A stretch of DNA of 64,000 nucleotides from Oscillospiraceae bacterium (GTDB taxonomy: Bacteria; Bacillota; Clostridia; Oscillospirales; Oscillospiraceae). The translations under genes were made by a program, and so were the position numbers. Below the pieces are notes generated by a model. It searched no databases, was not told the DNA's origin, and worked only from the letters and a program-made list of their open reading frames with translations. Location of the stretch: the NCBI GenBank assembly GCA_020025595.1, contig JAHHRV010000007.1, forward strand, positions 1 through 64,000, in the 5' to 3' direction. Positions 51,449 to 62,200 of this stretch are shown here, piece after piece. Positions within the stretch are counted from its first letter, which is position 1; the number at the start of each line of letters is the position of its first letter.

Positions 51449-54400
51449 TTACAATCTATGCTTCTTCCCATAGACAACAGCCAAACAAATAACAGAGGCA
51501 GTAAACATTGTCACGAGCATAAACACGCTGTTATCACCTGTATGCGGTGAACCTTGATCAGGCGCTTTTTCGGTATTATCTGTACTGCCGGTATTCTGGG
51601 TGCTTTCCGTATTTTGAGCAGTCTCTGTACTCAGAGTCCCCTCTGTGCTTTCCGTACTCTCCGTACTCTGAGTTGCCTCGGTACTTTCTGTACTCTCTGT
51701 GCTCTGAGTTGCCTCGGTACTTTCCGTACTCTCTGTGCCCTGAGTTGCCTCGGTGCTTTCAGTACTCTCTGTGCCCTGAGTTGCCTCAGTACTTTCCGTA
51801 CTCTCCGTGCTCTGAGTTGCCTCAGTACTTTCCGTGCTCTCCGTGCTCTGAGTACCCTCTGTGCTTTCCGTGCTCTCCGTGCTCTGAGTACCCTCTGTGC
51901 TTTCCGTAGACTCAGTTGCTTCGGTGGTTTCTGTTGTTTCGGTATTTCCGCCGCCACCAGAACCATCGTCAATGTCTGTTACATTGACATAGACACTATC
52001 CGCATAGACATCGTCAATTTCATAGCCATTGGCAACAACCCTCTTAATACTTCTATCCGCTTCCACCTTAACCGACACAGTATATCCTTCCAGATTATCC
52101 TTCAGCAAGTCCAGTGTAGCAGATTTTGCCGTTGCAAGAACCTTGGTTTCCTGAACAACCTTGTCACCATCGTAGATTCTGACCAGAATATCCCGGCTGC
52201 CCTCTTGCTTATATGTATCCCAAGTGACATGAAGCTTTCCGTTCTCCACGCGGTATTTCGGATTCTGAACCGCCGGCAGCTGGATTCTGGAATCATCATA
52301 ATCATTCAAGTTCAAAGCAGAAACAGGCTCAATCTCGACTGCCTTATCCTGCAGTACATAGACCGAAGCAGACATATCCTTGGAATTCACAACAACTTGT
52401 CCATTTCTTACCGTCACGGTATTACCGGACATAACATCTTTCAAAACATCGCCGTCCTTGAAGCCGTAACGCTCCAATCTGTCCAGTGTGATGGTTTTGG
52501 AAGCATTTTTATCGCTGTTATTCAGGATCGTGATGGCTTTGTTCTGATTGCCGTAACGCGCATATGCGATGTACTGGTCGTCTCTGTGAGACTTGATTTC
52601 CTCAAATGCACCATATACAAATGCATCCTGATTCTTTTTGCGCGTTGCAATCAAAGTTCTGTAATCATCGAGCATCTCTGTATTCCAGTTATCCAGATTC
52701 CAGTCAAATGTTGCTCTGTTATAAGGATCTTTGCCCTCACCTTTGCCGACCATGCCGATTTCATCGCCATAATAAATCATGGGAATGCCGGGATATGTCA
52801 TTTGCAGTGCAATTGCAAGCTCCATCATGGCATTATTATCAGGTCCAACATAATCCCAGTTCAGGAAACGCTGCTTATCATGGGTGGAAATGGAGTTTGT
52901 CGAATTCAGGATTGTCTGATACGGGAAGCCCTTAAAGTAATTTCTTGTGAAGATGCCGATATCGGCAACACTCATCAGCTTTCCATCTTCGTTGGTCTTA
53001 TTATCGAGGCTCTGATTGCCCAGCCAGGAATTAGCACTTCTGTTCTCGATGAAAGGCATCATGAATCCGCCGTAATTCATTTTAGAATCCCAAGCTTTTC
53101 CATAGTACCATTGATTATCGTTGCCCCAGAATTCGCCCAGGACAAAGGCGTCTTCCTTCACATCTCTAACCGCTGAACGGAATTCCTGCCAGATCTTCAG
53201 GTTTGCCTCTCTCTGCTGTTCATCCGTCTGCTTGGCATTGATGTCCAGTTGAGGATCATACTTGTAGTCTCTGGGGGCGACGTTAACATCTTCTGCTGCA
53301 TCCAATCTCCAGCCATCAATATTGTAAGGCGGACGCATATAACGCTTTGCAATGGAGTTTTCAGCACCGTAGATGTACATCTTCAAGTCTTCATTGCTAT
53401 AGTTAAGCTTTGCCAGATTGGTGTAGCCGTGCCACGGATAGAAGTCAATGGCAATTCCAGACTTGTCCACATACTTTCCTTCGTCGTAGAAGTAATAGCG
53501 ATCCTTGAATTTCTGGAACAAATCGCCCTCGACACTTGTATGGTTAAATACACCGTCAAGAATCAAGTTCATGTTATTTTGATCCAGTGCAGAACTCAAT
53601 TCCACCAGCGCCTGGTTACCACCGAAGTTTTTATCGACGAACTCATAGGTATCTGCATCGTATTTGTGGTCACTTCCCGACTGGAAAATTGGCATCAGAT
53701 ACAGTGCATCTACACCCAAAACATCTTTTAGATATGGAATTGCTTCGTTGACACCGATCAGGTCACCGCCGAAGAACTGGTTATTCCAAATCATGTCACT
53801 TTCGGTACCGTTGAATATTTCACCATTCCATGCTCCGATTTCCGAAGGATTGCCAAACTGGGAAACATCCTTGGCAACTCTGTTGTTGCTGGAGTCACCG
53901 TCTCTGAAACGGTCTACCATAATCTGATAAAATACAGATTCTTTCGACCATTTAGGAGTCGAATAATCCGGAACAATGGAGAAACCATAGTCAATACCAG
54001 ATTTAGGATTGGACGGGTCAAATTTGGGAGCTGTTTCGGTTACACCTCGATTGTTACCGCCAGCGCCACCGCTGATCCACGCTGTCTTTACAGGGCTTGC
54101 CGCCGTATTCTTCACTTCAAAGTTATAATACTTTGTGCTTGCACCCGCAGGGATGACGCCCTCCCAGAACTCGATCTTGGATTTGTCGTAGCCCTTTCCA
54201 TCATAGAACGCATCATCTGTAATTTTAGACATTTCGACCTGACGGGTCTCCCGTGTTGCCTCGTCATAATAATGTACATAGGCTTCTGTGATCTCGCCTG
54301 CCTTGGCTCTGAAACGAACCTTTACATCATCCGTGGATTTGGGCTCCATGGGTTCCATGTAGTCAACACTCTGGTCAGCAAACAAATAATCCCACTGGAT

Positions 54401-57400
54401 ATCCTCCTTTGCCCCCTCCTGATCGTACAGAACCATCATACTGTTAGGACTAATCTTAAAGTCAACAGTATCTCCATTCTGTGTGATCACCTTGATCGGA
54501 GTCTTCAGATTCACTCCGGTATAATCTGCAACCACATTCCATTTGCCACTTGTGGACTGGGGCAACCAGGTAATGGCCTTCTCATTCATAGAGCCGTTGT
54601 AAATCACCAGGATGTTTTTCCATGTATCCCCGTTCGCATGATCCATCAAATACTGCAGGATAATTTCATCATCATAGTTCAAACGATATACCTTCTGGTG
54701 ACTCTGAATCTGATCCTTCGAAGTCATGCGGAACGCAGGGTGTTCCTTTCGCAGCTGAATCAGGCCCTTGTAATAGTTAAAGACCTCCTCATATTCTGCC
54801 TTGTCCGCCCAGTCAATATCATTGATTTCATCATTGCTCTTATAACTATTATGGTCACCCTGTTTGGTTCTTAGGATCTCGGATCCACCCTGGAAGAACG
54901 GGATTCCCTGAGAAGTCAGAACCAAGCCACTGCCAAGAATGGTCTTTTTGACTCTCCAATCTGACAGAGCATCCTCGGAAATGCCTTCTCTGAACTTTCC
55001 GTTTTCAACTCCGGTCTCACTTTTTTCAACCTGATCCCAAATGGAGTAGTTGTCATGGGCTTCTACATAGTTAATGATATACTCGGGATCATTAACCAAA
55101 CTGCCGGTAGAACCTCTGATGCCCTCCTGGACCTCTCCGGAGGATTGCTCACTGATCCCACCATTGATAAATCCTTTACCGGGGTTATTGTCGCCTCTCA
55201 ATGCATTGCGATATACATCGTTAAAAGCAGCAATTCCCTTATTCTTGGTGGTTTGCTGGTCTCCGGGCAGCGGAGAAGCCGCTGCTGCCCAAGGTTCACC
55301 GTAAACGATGATAGACGGATCGAGTTTCTGCGCCTCTGTCTTGACTTCGTTCATTGTCTCCTGATCCAACAACGCCATCAGATCAAAGCGCAAGCCATCG
55401 ACCTTATAGTCCTTGATCCAATGCAAGTTAGAGTCCACAATGAACTTTCTAACCATGGGTCTTTCAGATGCAACTTCGTTTCCGCAACCGGAACCGTTGG
55501 ACTTGCTTCCATTGGGCCAGCTTCTGAAATAGTATCCCGGAACAATGTTGTTCATGTTGTCGACAGAATACATATGGTTATACACCTGATCCAAGACAAC
55601 TCTGATATTGTTTTTATGCATTCCCTGAACCATCTGTCTGAATTCCAGAATTCTGGTTTTGGGATTTGTGGGGTCTGTGGAATAGCTTCCCTCCGGAACA
55701 TTATAGTGTTTCGGATCGTAACCCCAATTTCGGTTCGGCTCTCCATTTTCTTTCAAACCACCAAAGCCGAGGTCGCCTGTTTCTTCAACGGATGCGATAT
55801 CGTATGTAGGCAGCAGATGAACGTGTGTAACACCCAGTTCTTTCAAATGGTCAAGTCCTGTTGTTACTGTTTTGCCGTTTGCATCTTTATAGGTTGTTCC
55901 TTCTTCTACAACACCTAAATACTTACCTGCGTGTTCTGATTTACCACCCCAATCGCTGTCAATGGTAAAATCTCTGACGTGCATCTCATAAATGATAGAG
56001 TCTTCGGGATGAACCAGCTCCGGTCGATCGGTTTTTTCCCAGCCTGCAGGTATTGTCTCAGGATCATTGATATCCAGCAAAACACCCTTTGCACCGTCTG
56101 TTCCAACTGCATTGGCATATGGATCAACTGCGTAGGTGATTCTGTCAACAATCTTTCCTTCTGTATCTCGCATTTTGAAATGCAGCCTGTACATATAATA
56201 CTGATTGTAGTTTGCACCACGGTCAATTGTGATGTAGTGCGTGCCGTCACCATTTGCAAAACTCATCGGATATGTCGCAGTAGGATCCTCTACTGCCTGC
56301 TCTACACTGTTATAAGTAAGAACTTCGACTTTATGTGCAGTCGGTGCCCACAGTCTCAGGTTGATCTGGCTGTCTGTGTAGGTGGCGCCCATATCATTTC
56401 CATCGTAATAGAAACTGTCTAACACATTCCGCATTACCACTGTCGTGGGCATTGTGAACATATTATCAGCTTTGACCTCAAGGAGTGCTGCTGTATCCAG
56501 TGTATCTGCAATAGAAGATGTATCAAATACCACCTTTTTGTCATCTTCATAAACGGTAGCCTGTACATTCTCTTGCTTTACATCATCGATATAAAGCGCA
56601 AAGTTGATACCTGCCCGTGGCTTTTCAGAAAGGTAGGCTGTGATGCTTTCCTTGCTGTCCATAATGGCAGTAGTGATTTTGGGTCTTGCCGCCAGTACCG
56701 CACTTTCCAGCGAAGTGTATAGATTGGGGTCATCTTTGATGATATATGCATTTTTCTGGTCCAAAGGAACTTCATATGTAGGTGTTTCCTCTTGCCAGTC
56801 TCCTTTTCTGACAATCACACGATCTTTTGTCAGAAAAGCTGCTTTACCCAAATCGGTGTCTTCGTCGAAATTGACCGGTGTTCCATTTCCCCCCTGACCG
56901 AAACTCCAGTAGTTCCACTGGTCGTAATTCCCATCTTGTTTCAGGAAATGAACCAATGTACCATTTGTTTCATTTTGGGATACTGTAACGGTTTTTGTTG
57001 TAAATTCTGTTCCTGCTGTAGCTTTGATTTCAATAGTTGTTCCGTCTGCTACATCTTCAGAAACCCACAACTGATGATTCTCTATACGCGCACCAGGAAC
57101 ATCTTGACTAAGTTCCAGATTCGCGTCATTTTCAATTTTTATATTGGCGTATTCATCCGTTGTCAGAGCAATAACATCCACCGGGCAGTTTGCTGACACG
57201 GTATCTCTGGAGGTCTTTATTTTCAAAGACGAGCTTGGCGCAACCGGCTCTTCTTTCTCCCAGTGGAAGCTTGAATCGTCTCCGTCATATCCACTCTGAT
57301 TGATCCATTCTTCTGAGCCATCTTCTTTAATCAGAATGAACTTATACTTATAATCTCCGGTTGCCAGATCGCCGACATAGACATCAGCCATCATCTTCCA

Positions 57401-57703
57401 AATGTTATTGTCATTGGGATCCTCTTTCCATTCGAGCTTACAGTTGTCGCTTTTTTCCCAATTATTAAATTCGCCAACCGCATAAGCGTATTTGTAACCA
57501 TCCGCCTTAACGATAAATTTAATTGTCTTGTTCGCAGGATTCTGATACAATGCCGTGTATCTTTGCGGTGCTTCAGCAGAAATCACCATCCATGGCTGGA
57601 TCAGCGATACAGAAAATGCAAGTACCAGAATCAGCGATATCACTTTTTTATATACTGCGGATTTCATGCTTGTTTTACTATTTCTGTCATTACTAAAAAT
57701 CAC
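51449..57703 (-). CDS. Cell-wall-anchored double GH13 amylopullulanase
   Basis: 2084 residues for extracellular starch and glycogen breakdown. GTG 57703 with AGGAG upstream, signal peptide near 18-43. A starch-binding CBM48-like domain follows (YAYAVGEFNNWEKSDN). The first GH13 catalytic domain (about 440-1060) is of type I pullulanase kind: NWGYDPKHYNVPEGSYS, nucleophile Asp in DGLRFDLMAL (near 771), acid Glu in VYGEPWAAA. The second GH13 (about 1235-1720) is alpha-amylase-like: DGVFNHTS, DGWRLDAAEDV (near 1463), FVLGEFWGN (near 1521), NSISTHDKQRF. A Thr/Glu/Ser repeat stalk, then SPHTGD, a hydrophobic helix and KKHRL form an SPxTG sorting signal. Both active sites look complete. Confidence 0.93.
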   Translation of the reverse strand: MIFSNDRNSKTSMKSAVYKKVISLILVLAFSVSLIQPWMVISAEAPQRYTALYQNPANKTIKFIVKADGYKYAYAVGEFNNWEKSDNCKLEWKEDPNDNNIWKMMADVYVGDLATGDYKYKFILIKEDGSEEWINQSGYDGDDSSFHWEKEEPVAPSSSLKIKTSRDTVSANCPVDVIALTTDEYANIKIENDANLELSQDVPGARIENHQLWVSEDVADGTTIEIKATAGTEFTTKTVTVSQNETNGTLVHFLKQDGNYDQWNYWSFGQGGNGTPVNFDEDTDLGKAAFLTKDRVIVRKGDWQEETPTYEVPLDQKNAYIIKDDPNLYTSLESAVLAARPKITTAIMDSKESITAYLSEKPRAGINFALYIDDVKQENVQATVYEDDKKVVFDTSSIADTLDTAALLEVKADNMFTMPTTVVMRNVLDSFYYDGNDMGATYTDSQINLRLWAPTAHKVEVLTYNSVEQAVEDPTATYPMSFANGDGTHYITIDRGANYNQYYMYRLHFKMRDTEGKIVDRITYAVDPYANAVGTDGAKGVLLDINDPETIPAGWEKTDRPELVHPEDSIIYEMHVRDFTIDSDWGGKSEHAGKYLGVVEEGTTYKDANGKTVTTGLDHLKELGVTHVHLLPTYDIASVEETGDLGFGGLKENGEPNRNWGYDPKHYNVPEGSYSTDPTNPKTRILEFRQMVQGMHKNNIRVVLDQVYNHMYSVDNMNNIVPGYYFRSWPNGSKSNGSGCGNEVASERPMVRKFIVDSNLHWIKDYKVDGLRFDLMALLDQETMNEVKTEAQKLDPSIIVYGEPWAAAASPLPGDQQTTKNKGIAAFNDVYRNALRGDNNPGKGFINGGISEQSSGEVQEGIRGSTGSLVNDPEYIINYVEAHDNYSIWDQVEKSETGVENGKFREGISEDALSDWRVKKTILGSGLVLTSQGIPFFQGGSEILRTKQGDHNSYKSNDEINDIDWADKAEYEEVFNYYKGLIQLRKEHPAFRMTSKDQIQSHQKVYRLNYDDEIILQYLMDHANGDTWKNILVIYNGSMNEKAITWLPQSTSGKWNVVADYTGVNLKTPIKVITQNGDTVDFKISPNSMMVLYDQEGAKEDIQWDYLFADQSVDYMEPMEPKSTDDVKVRFRAKAGEITEAYVHYYDEATRETRQVEMSKITDDAFYDGKGYDKSKIEFWEGVIPAGASTKYYNFEVKNTAASPVKTAWISGGAGGNNRGVTETAPKFDPSNPKSGIDYGFSIVPDYSTPKWSKESVFYQIMVDRFRDGDSSNNRVAKDVSQFGNPSEIGAWNGEIFNGTESDMIWNNQFFGGDLIGVNEAIPYLKDVLGVDALYLMPIFQSGSDHKYDADTYEFVDKNFGGNQALVELSSALDQNNMNLILDGVFNHTSVEGDLFQKFKDRYYFYDEGKYVDKSGIAIDFYPWHGYTNLAKLNYSNEDLKMYIYGAENSIAKRYMRPPYNIDGWRLDAAEDVNVAPRDYKYDPQLDINAKQTDEQQREANLKIWQEFRSAVRDVKEDAFVLGEFWGNDNQWYYGKAWDSKMNYGGFMMPFIENRSANSWLGNQSLDNKTNEDGKLMSVADIGIFTRNYFKGFPYQTILNSTNSISTHDKQRFLNWDYVGPDNNAMMELAIALQMTYPGIPMIYYGDEIGMVGKGEGKDPYNRATFDWNLDNWNTEMLDDYRTLIATRKKNQDAFVYGAFEEIKSHRDDQYIAYARYGNQNKAITILNNSDKNASKTITLDRLERYGFKDGDVLKDVMSGNTVTVRNGQVVVNSKDMSASVYVLQDKAVEIEPVSALNLNDYDDSRIQLPAVQNPKYRVENGKLHVTWDTYKQEGSRDILVRIYDGDKVVQETKVLATAKSATLDLLKDNLEGYTVSVKVEADRSIKRVVANGYEIDDVYADSVYVNVTDIDDGSGGGGNTETTETTEATESTESTEGTQSTESTESTEGTQSTESTESTEATQSTESTESTEATQGTESTESTEATQGTESTESTEATQSTESTESTEATQSTESTESTEGTLSTETAQNTESTQNTGSTDNTEKAPDQGSPHTGDNSVFMLVTMFTASVICLAVVYGKKHRL
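51620..51915 (-). repeat. 36-bp tandem repeats encoding a Ser/Thr/Glu stalk
   Basis: About eight units of 12 residues (TESTESTEATQS and variants with G) near the C-terminus of the amylopullulanase. They form a flexible wall-spanning linker. Confidence 0.9.
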
Positions 57704-58329
57704 TCAGCTTCTCCTCATCTCAATTAAATCGTAGTAGTTTTTACTACCCCTCTCCAAGGGTATGTGCTTTGTTGAGATATTCCGGGATGATTCCAAACTT
57801 TCCCGATATATCCCTGTATAACAGCTTTTGCTCCACCTCCTGTTCTCATTGTAAAACATCATCATTATCCATTTTAACATCTATATTGTCCATCGTCAAC
57901 TTTTTATACAGTATGCACACTAAAATATACATAGCACAGAATCCGGTTGCATGACCCATTGCAGCAGCAATTCTGTGAGATTTGCGGTATGCCGTTTATG
58001 AGTCATTAGGATTTCTCCCTTGTATGGTATTGACACCTCCATGTTGAGTGAGCACTGAAATTGCTGTATTCCTTTCCATTAAAAAACCTCCTTCGATCTT
58101 GGTTATGCGGTCGCCAAACCACTACCATTGCATCGTTGGAGGTTGTTTTTCATATACTACAGTATTTCCCCCGGTAGAACCGGAGGTTTTATTGGGCTAA
58201 AGCGCAAAAAACAGGAGTGGCGCAGCTAACGCTGCACCACTCCGCATAAATTTCATATTTCCCTGCCAGAGGGCTTTTTGTACTGTCCGTAGAAACTCGG
58301 GCAGTTCAGTTTTGCTGAGAGGATCACTT
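57704..58329. other. Gene-free stretch between amylopullulanase and uridine phosphorylase genes
   Basis: No supported gene. Contents: the leader hairpin GTAGTA/TACTAC (57731-57747) just upstream of the amylopullulanase start; the imperfect inverted pair AAAAAACCTCC (58081-58091) with GGAGGTTGTTTTT (58138-58150); and the short hairpin CCGGTAGAACCGG with T-run near 58171-58190. The paired A/T-flanked arms could be the ends of a small lost element. Confidence 0.4.
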
Positions 58330-59103
58330 TTACTTTCTGTTTGCCTGATCCTGCTGAATCAGCGTCTTCACAGCCTCGATGCCGACCTTGATTGCGCCGG
58401 AAGTATCCTCGGTCATGGGCATTGCCAGACCGGCCTTCTCCCGCTCCTGATTCCAGATGACATGGAAGCAGGAACCGCAGCGCACACCCAGTGCAGCTGC
58501 TACCACGAACAGTGCAGCGGACTCCATCTCGCTGGCCTTTACACCCAGACGCTTCCAGGACTCCCACTTTTGCAGCAGGTCATAGTATACGGGGCTCTTC
58601 TCCGGGCTGTGCTGGCCGTAGAATGCATCCTTACACTGCACGACACCCATGTGGGTTCTGTAGCCCAGCTTGCGGCTGGCGCTTGCCAGTGCGCTGGCAA
58701 TGTCAAAATCTGCAACTGCCGGGAATTCAATGGGGGCATACTCCAAAGAAGTATGCTCATACCGGATTGCGCCGGTTGCAACCACCACATCACCGGGGCA
58801 GACTTCCATATCGATACCGCCGCAGGTACCCACACGGATAAAGGTATCTGCGCCGATGGCGGTCAGCTCTTCCATGGCAATGGCCGCAGAGGGGCCGCCG
58901 ATGCCGGTGGAGCATACGCTGACCTTTTCTCCCAGCAGCGTGCCGGTATAGATATTATACTCCCGGTTCATGCCCACATGGACGGGATTATCAAAATGTG
59001 ACGCAATTGCCTCGCACCGGCCGGGATCGCCGGGTAAAAATACATAACGGCCTACATCGCCTTCAACGCAGCGAATGTGAAACTGTTTTCCAATATCTTG
59101 CAT
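58330..59103 (-). CDS. udp: Uridine phosphorylase
   Basis: A 257-residue nucleoside phosphorylase that splits uridine with phosphate into uracil and ribose-1-phosphate in the cytosol. [20 protein letters not shown] is the N-terminal phosphate-binding block, [16 protein letters not shown] and RVGTCGGI the family core, and [17 protein letters not shown] the substrate-binding helix with the conserved Glu-Met-Glu. ATG 59103 follows GAGGTT; the frame extends to 59190 without support. Convergence or coupling with neighbours is not seen. Confidence 0.92.
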   Translation of the reverse strand: MQDIGKQFHIRCVEGDVGRYVFLPGDPGRCEAIASHFDNPVHVGMNREYNIYTGTLLGEKVSVCSTGIGGPSAAIAMEELTAIGADTFIRVGTCGGIDMEVCPGDVVVATGAIRYEHTSLEYAPIEFPAVADFDIASALASASRKLGYRTHMGVVQCKDAFYGQHSPEKSPVYYDLLQKWESWKRLGVKASEMESAALFVVAAALGVRCGSCFHVIWNQEREKAGLAMPMTEDTSGAIKVGIEAVKTLIQQDQANRK

Positions 59104-59229
59104 CAATATAACCTCATTTCTAACGGAAATTCGAGCAATGTGGATAACCACAGCTTTTGCACAGAGGTTCTTTTCAGGCACTCTGTACAATACAGCAAGT
59201 ATAACAAAATAACTTCTCTTTGTAAAGAA

Positions 59230-62200
59230 TCAGAATAGGCTGACCTGACTGGTGTCCGGCATATCGCCGAATGCACCGACATCCTTCAGCATCTGGATAT
59301 GGGTCTTGGACACCTTGGGGCAGGCTGCCGAGACCTCTTCGATGGAGATGAAGGTCTTGCCCTCCCGGCCGTGCATCAGATCCCAGGCAGCATTTTCGCC
59401 CAGGCCGGAAATCGACACAAAGGGAGGCAGAATCTTGCCATCCTTGATGAGGAATTTTGTCGCATGGCTTTCGTACAGCGAAATAGGCAGAAACTCAAAG
59501 CCACGCAGGTTAAACTCATACACAACTTCCAGTGTGGTCAGCAGATCTTCGTCTTTGTCCGTTGCATCCTCGTTGCCGTCGATGGCGTTGATGTTTGCAA
59601 CGACACTGTCAATACCGCCGGTCATCATGGCTGCATCAAAGCCGCCCTTCTGACTTCTGCGGTAGAAATACGCCGCATAGAACGCCAGGGGATGATGCAC
59701 CTTGAACCACGCAATACGGAATGCCATCATAACATAGGCAACTGCGTGCGCCTTGGGGAACAGGTACTTGATCTTTTTACACGAGCCAATGTACCAGTCG
59801 GGAACACCTGCGGCGATCATCTCTTCTTCCGCACCCTCGGGAAGGCCTCTGCCCTTTCGGACGGCCTCCATGATCTTAAAGGAGCGCTTCTCCGGCATTC
59901 CGCAGGAAATCAGATAAATCATGATATCGTCACGACAGCCGATTGCCTCGTCAACGGAAGCGGTTTTAGAGGTGATCAGATCCTTTGCGTTGCCCAACCA
60001 CACATCGGTACCATGAGAGAAACCGGAAAGTCGCAGCAGGGTATCAAATCTTGTGGGCATGGTGTCCATCAGCATGCCTCGTGTAAACCGGGTGTTGAAT
60101 TCAGGGATTGCAACTGCGCCGGTGGGACCGAGAATTTTGTCGTTTTCGTAGCCCAGCACCTTGGAGGATGTGAAAATGGACATGGTGTCCTTATCATCCA
60201 GAGGAATCGTCTTGGCATCCACTCCGGTCATGTCTTCCATCATACGAATCATGGTGGGGTCATCGTGACCCAGCATATCCAGCTTCAGCAGATTCTCTTC
60301 CATAGAGTGGTATTCAAAGTGCGTGGTGATCTGGTCTGCCTTGGGGTCATCTGCCGGGTGCTGAACCGGGCAGAAATCCCAGATTTCATTTTCCTGGGGA
60401 ATAACAACCAGACCGCCGGGGTGCTGTCCGGTGGTTCTGCGGACGCCGACGCATCCGGATGCCAGACGGTTTTCCTCTGCTCTGGATTCCTTCCGGTCAC
60501 GCTCGGACAGGTACTTCTTTACATAGCCGAAAGCAGTCTTTTCTGCAACCGTACCGATGGTTCCTGCCCGGAACACATGGGATTTACCAAACAATTCGAC
60601 ACAATATGCGTGAGCTCTGGACTGATATTCGCCGGAGAAGTTCAGGTCGATATCAGGAACCTTGTCACCGCCGAAACCCAGGAAGGTTTCAAACGGGATA
60701 TTAAAGCCGTCTTTTTCAAATTTGGTTCCGCACTTGGGACAGATCGCATCCGGAAGGTCTGCGCCGCAGCCGTAGCCCTTCGGCACATCGAATGTGGTGT
60801 ACTTACACTCCGGGTTGGGACAACGGTAATGGGGCGGGAAGGAATTAACCTCCGTGATGCCGGACATATATGCAACGATAGACGAACCGACGGAACCACG
60901 GGAGCCAACCAGATAGCCATGCTCCAGAGAGTTCTGAACCAGCTTCTGGGCAGACATATAAATAACATCGTAGTGGCAGCTGATGATATCGTGCAGCTCT
61001 GTTTCTACACGCTTCACCATCAGCTCCGGAGGATTGTCTCCGTAAAGGCGGTGGAATTTTTCATAAACCAGAGCCTTCAGATCTTCCACAGAGTTTTCAA
61101 TTTTCGGTGCAAACAGATTGTGAGGCACGGGACGCAGGGTCTCGCACTGGTCTGCAATGAAATTCGTATTCTTGACGACGACCTCATATGCCTTTTCTGC
61201 ACCCAGATAGGAAAACTCCCGGAGCATATCGTCAGTTGTTCTGAAATACAGCGGGTTCGAGCGGTCGCAGTCGTCAAAGCCCTTGGTTGCCAGCAGAATG
61301 TGTCGGAAAATCTCATCTTCCGGATTCAGGAAGTGCACGTCGCCGGTTGCCACAACGGGCTTGCCCAGCTTGTCGCCCAGGCGAATGACAGTGCGGTTGA
61401 ATTCGCGGATTTCCTCTACATCCTTAACCAGGCCCTTGGCCAACATAAACATATTGTTCGCCAGAGGCTGAATCTCCAGGAAATCATAGAACGATGCAAT
61501 CCGGAGCAGTTCGTCCTCGCTCTTGTGGTCCATGATCGCCTGATACAGTTCGCCCGCTTCACAGGCAGAACCGATGATGATACCCTCGCGAAGCTCCATC
61601 AGCTCCGACTTGGGGATTCTGGGAACACGCTTAAAGTATTTCAGGTTGGAATCAGAAATCAGATGGTACAGATTTCTCAGACCCACCTGATTCTTGGCAA
61701 ACAGAATGATGTGGCGTGCGTGCCGGTTGTCGATCCGGTTCTTGGAGCGGAGCTTCGGCATTGCCGGGTTGATTCCTGCAAGATCCTTGATCTCCATCTC
61801 TTCCAGCCTGTCCACCAGCCGGGCAAAAATCAGGCCGCAGGTTACTGCATCATCCGCTGCCCGGTGGTGATTGAACTCCGGCAGACTCAGTGCATCCGCC
61901 ACGATATTCAGCTTGAACTTATTCAGCTGAGGCAGAAGGTTCTGAGACAGAATCAGTGTATCCACAGAGGTGGGCGCAAAGGGCAGATTCTGTTTCTTTG
62001 CCGCCTCACGAATAAAGCCCACATCGAAATCTGCATTATGGGCAATCAGCGGACGGTCTCCCACAAATTCCAGGAATTTGGGAAGAATCTCCTCAATTTT
62101 AGGAGCGCCCACCAGCATTTCATCCGTGATGCCCGTCAGATCGATGATCTTGCGTTCCAGCTTTCTGCCGGGATCGACAAAAGTCTGGAAGCGGTCGATT

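Noticed and set aside
51620..51915. Possible CRISPR array
   Set aside because: In-frame 36-base coding repeats without unique spacers.
51554..53176. Plus-strand frame of 540 codons
   Set aside because: Shadow of the amylopullulanase and its repeats; Cys/Leu/Arg-rich and without family resemblance.
57925..58042. Minus-strand frame starting MEVSIPYKGEILMTHKR
   Set aside because: About 39 codons, no RBS or family match; may be a transposon scar but cannot be supported.
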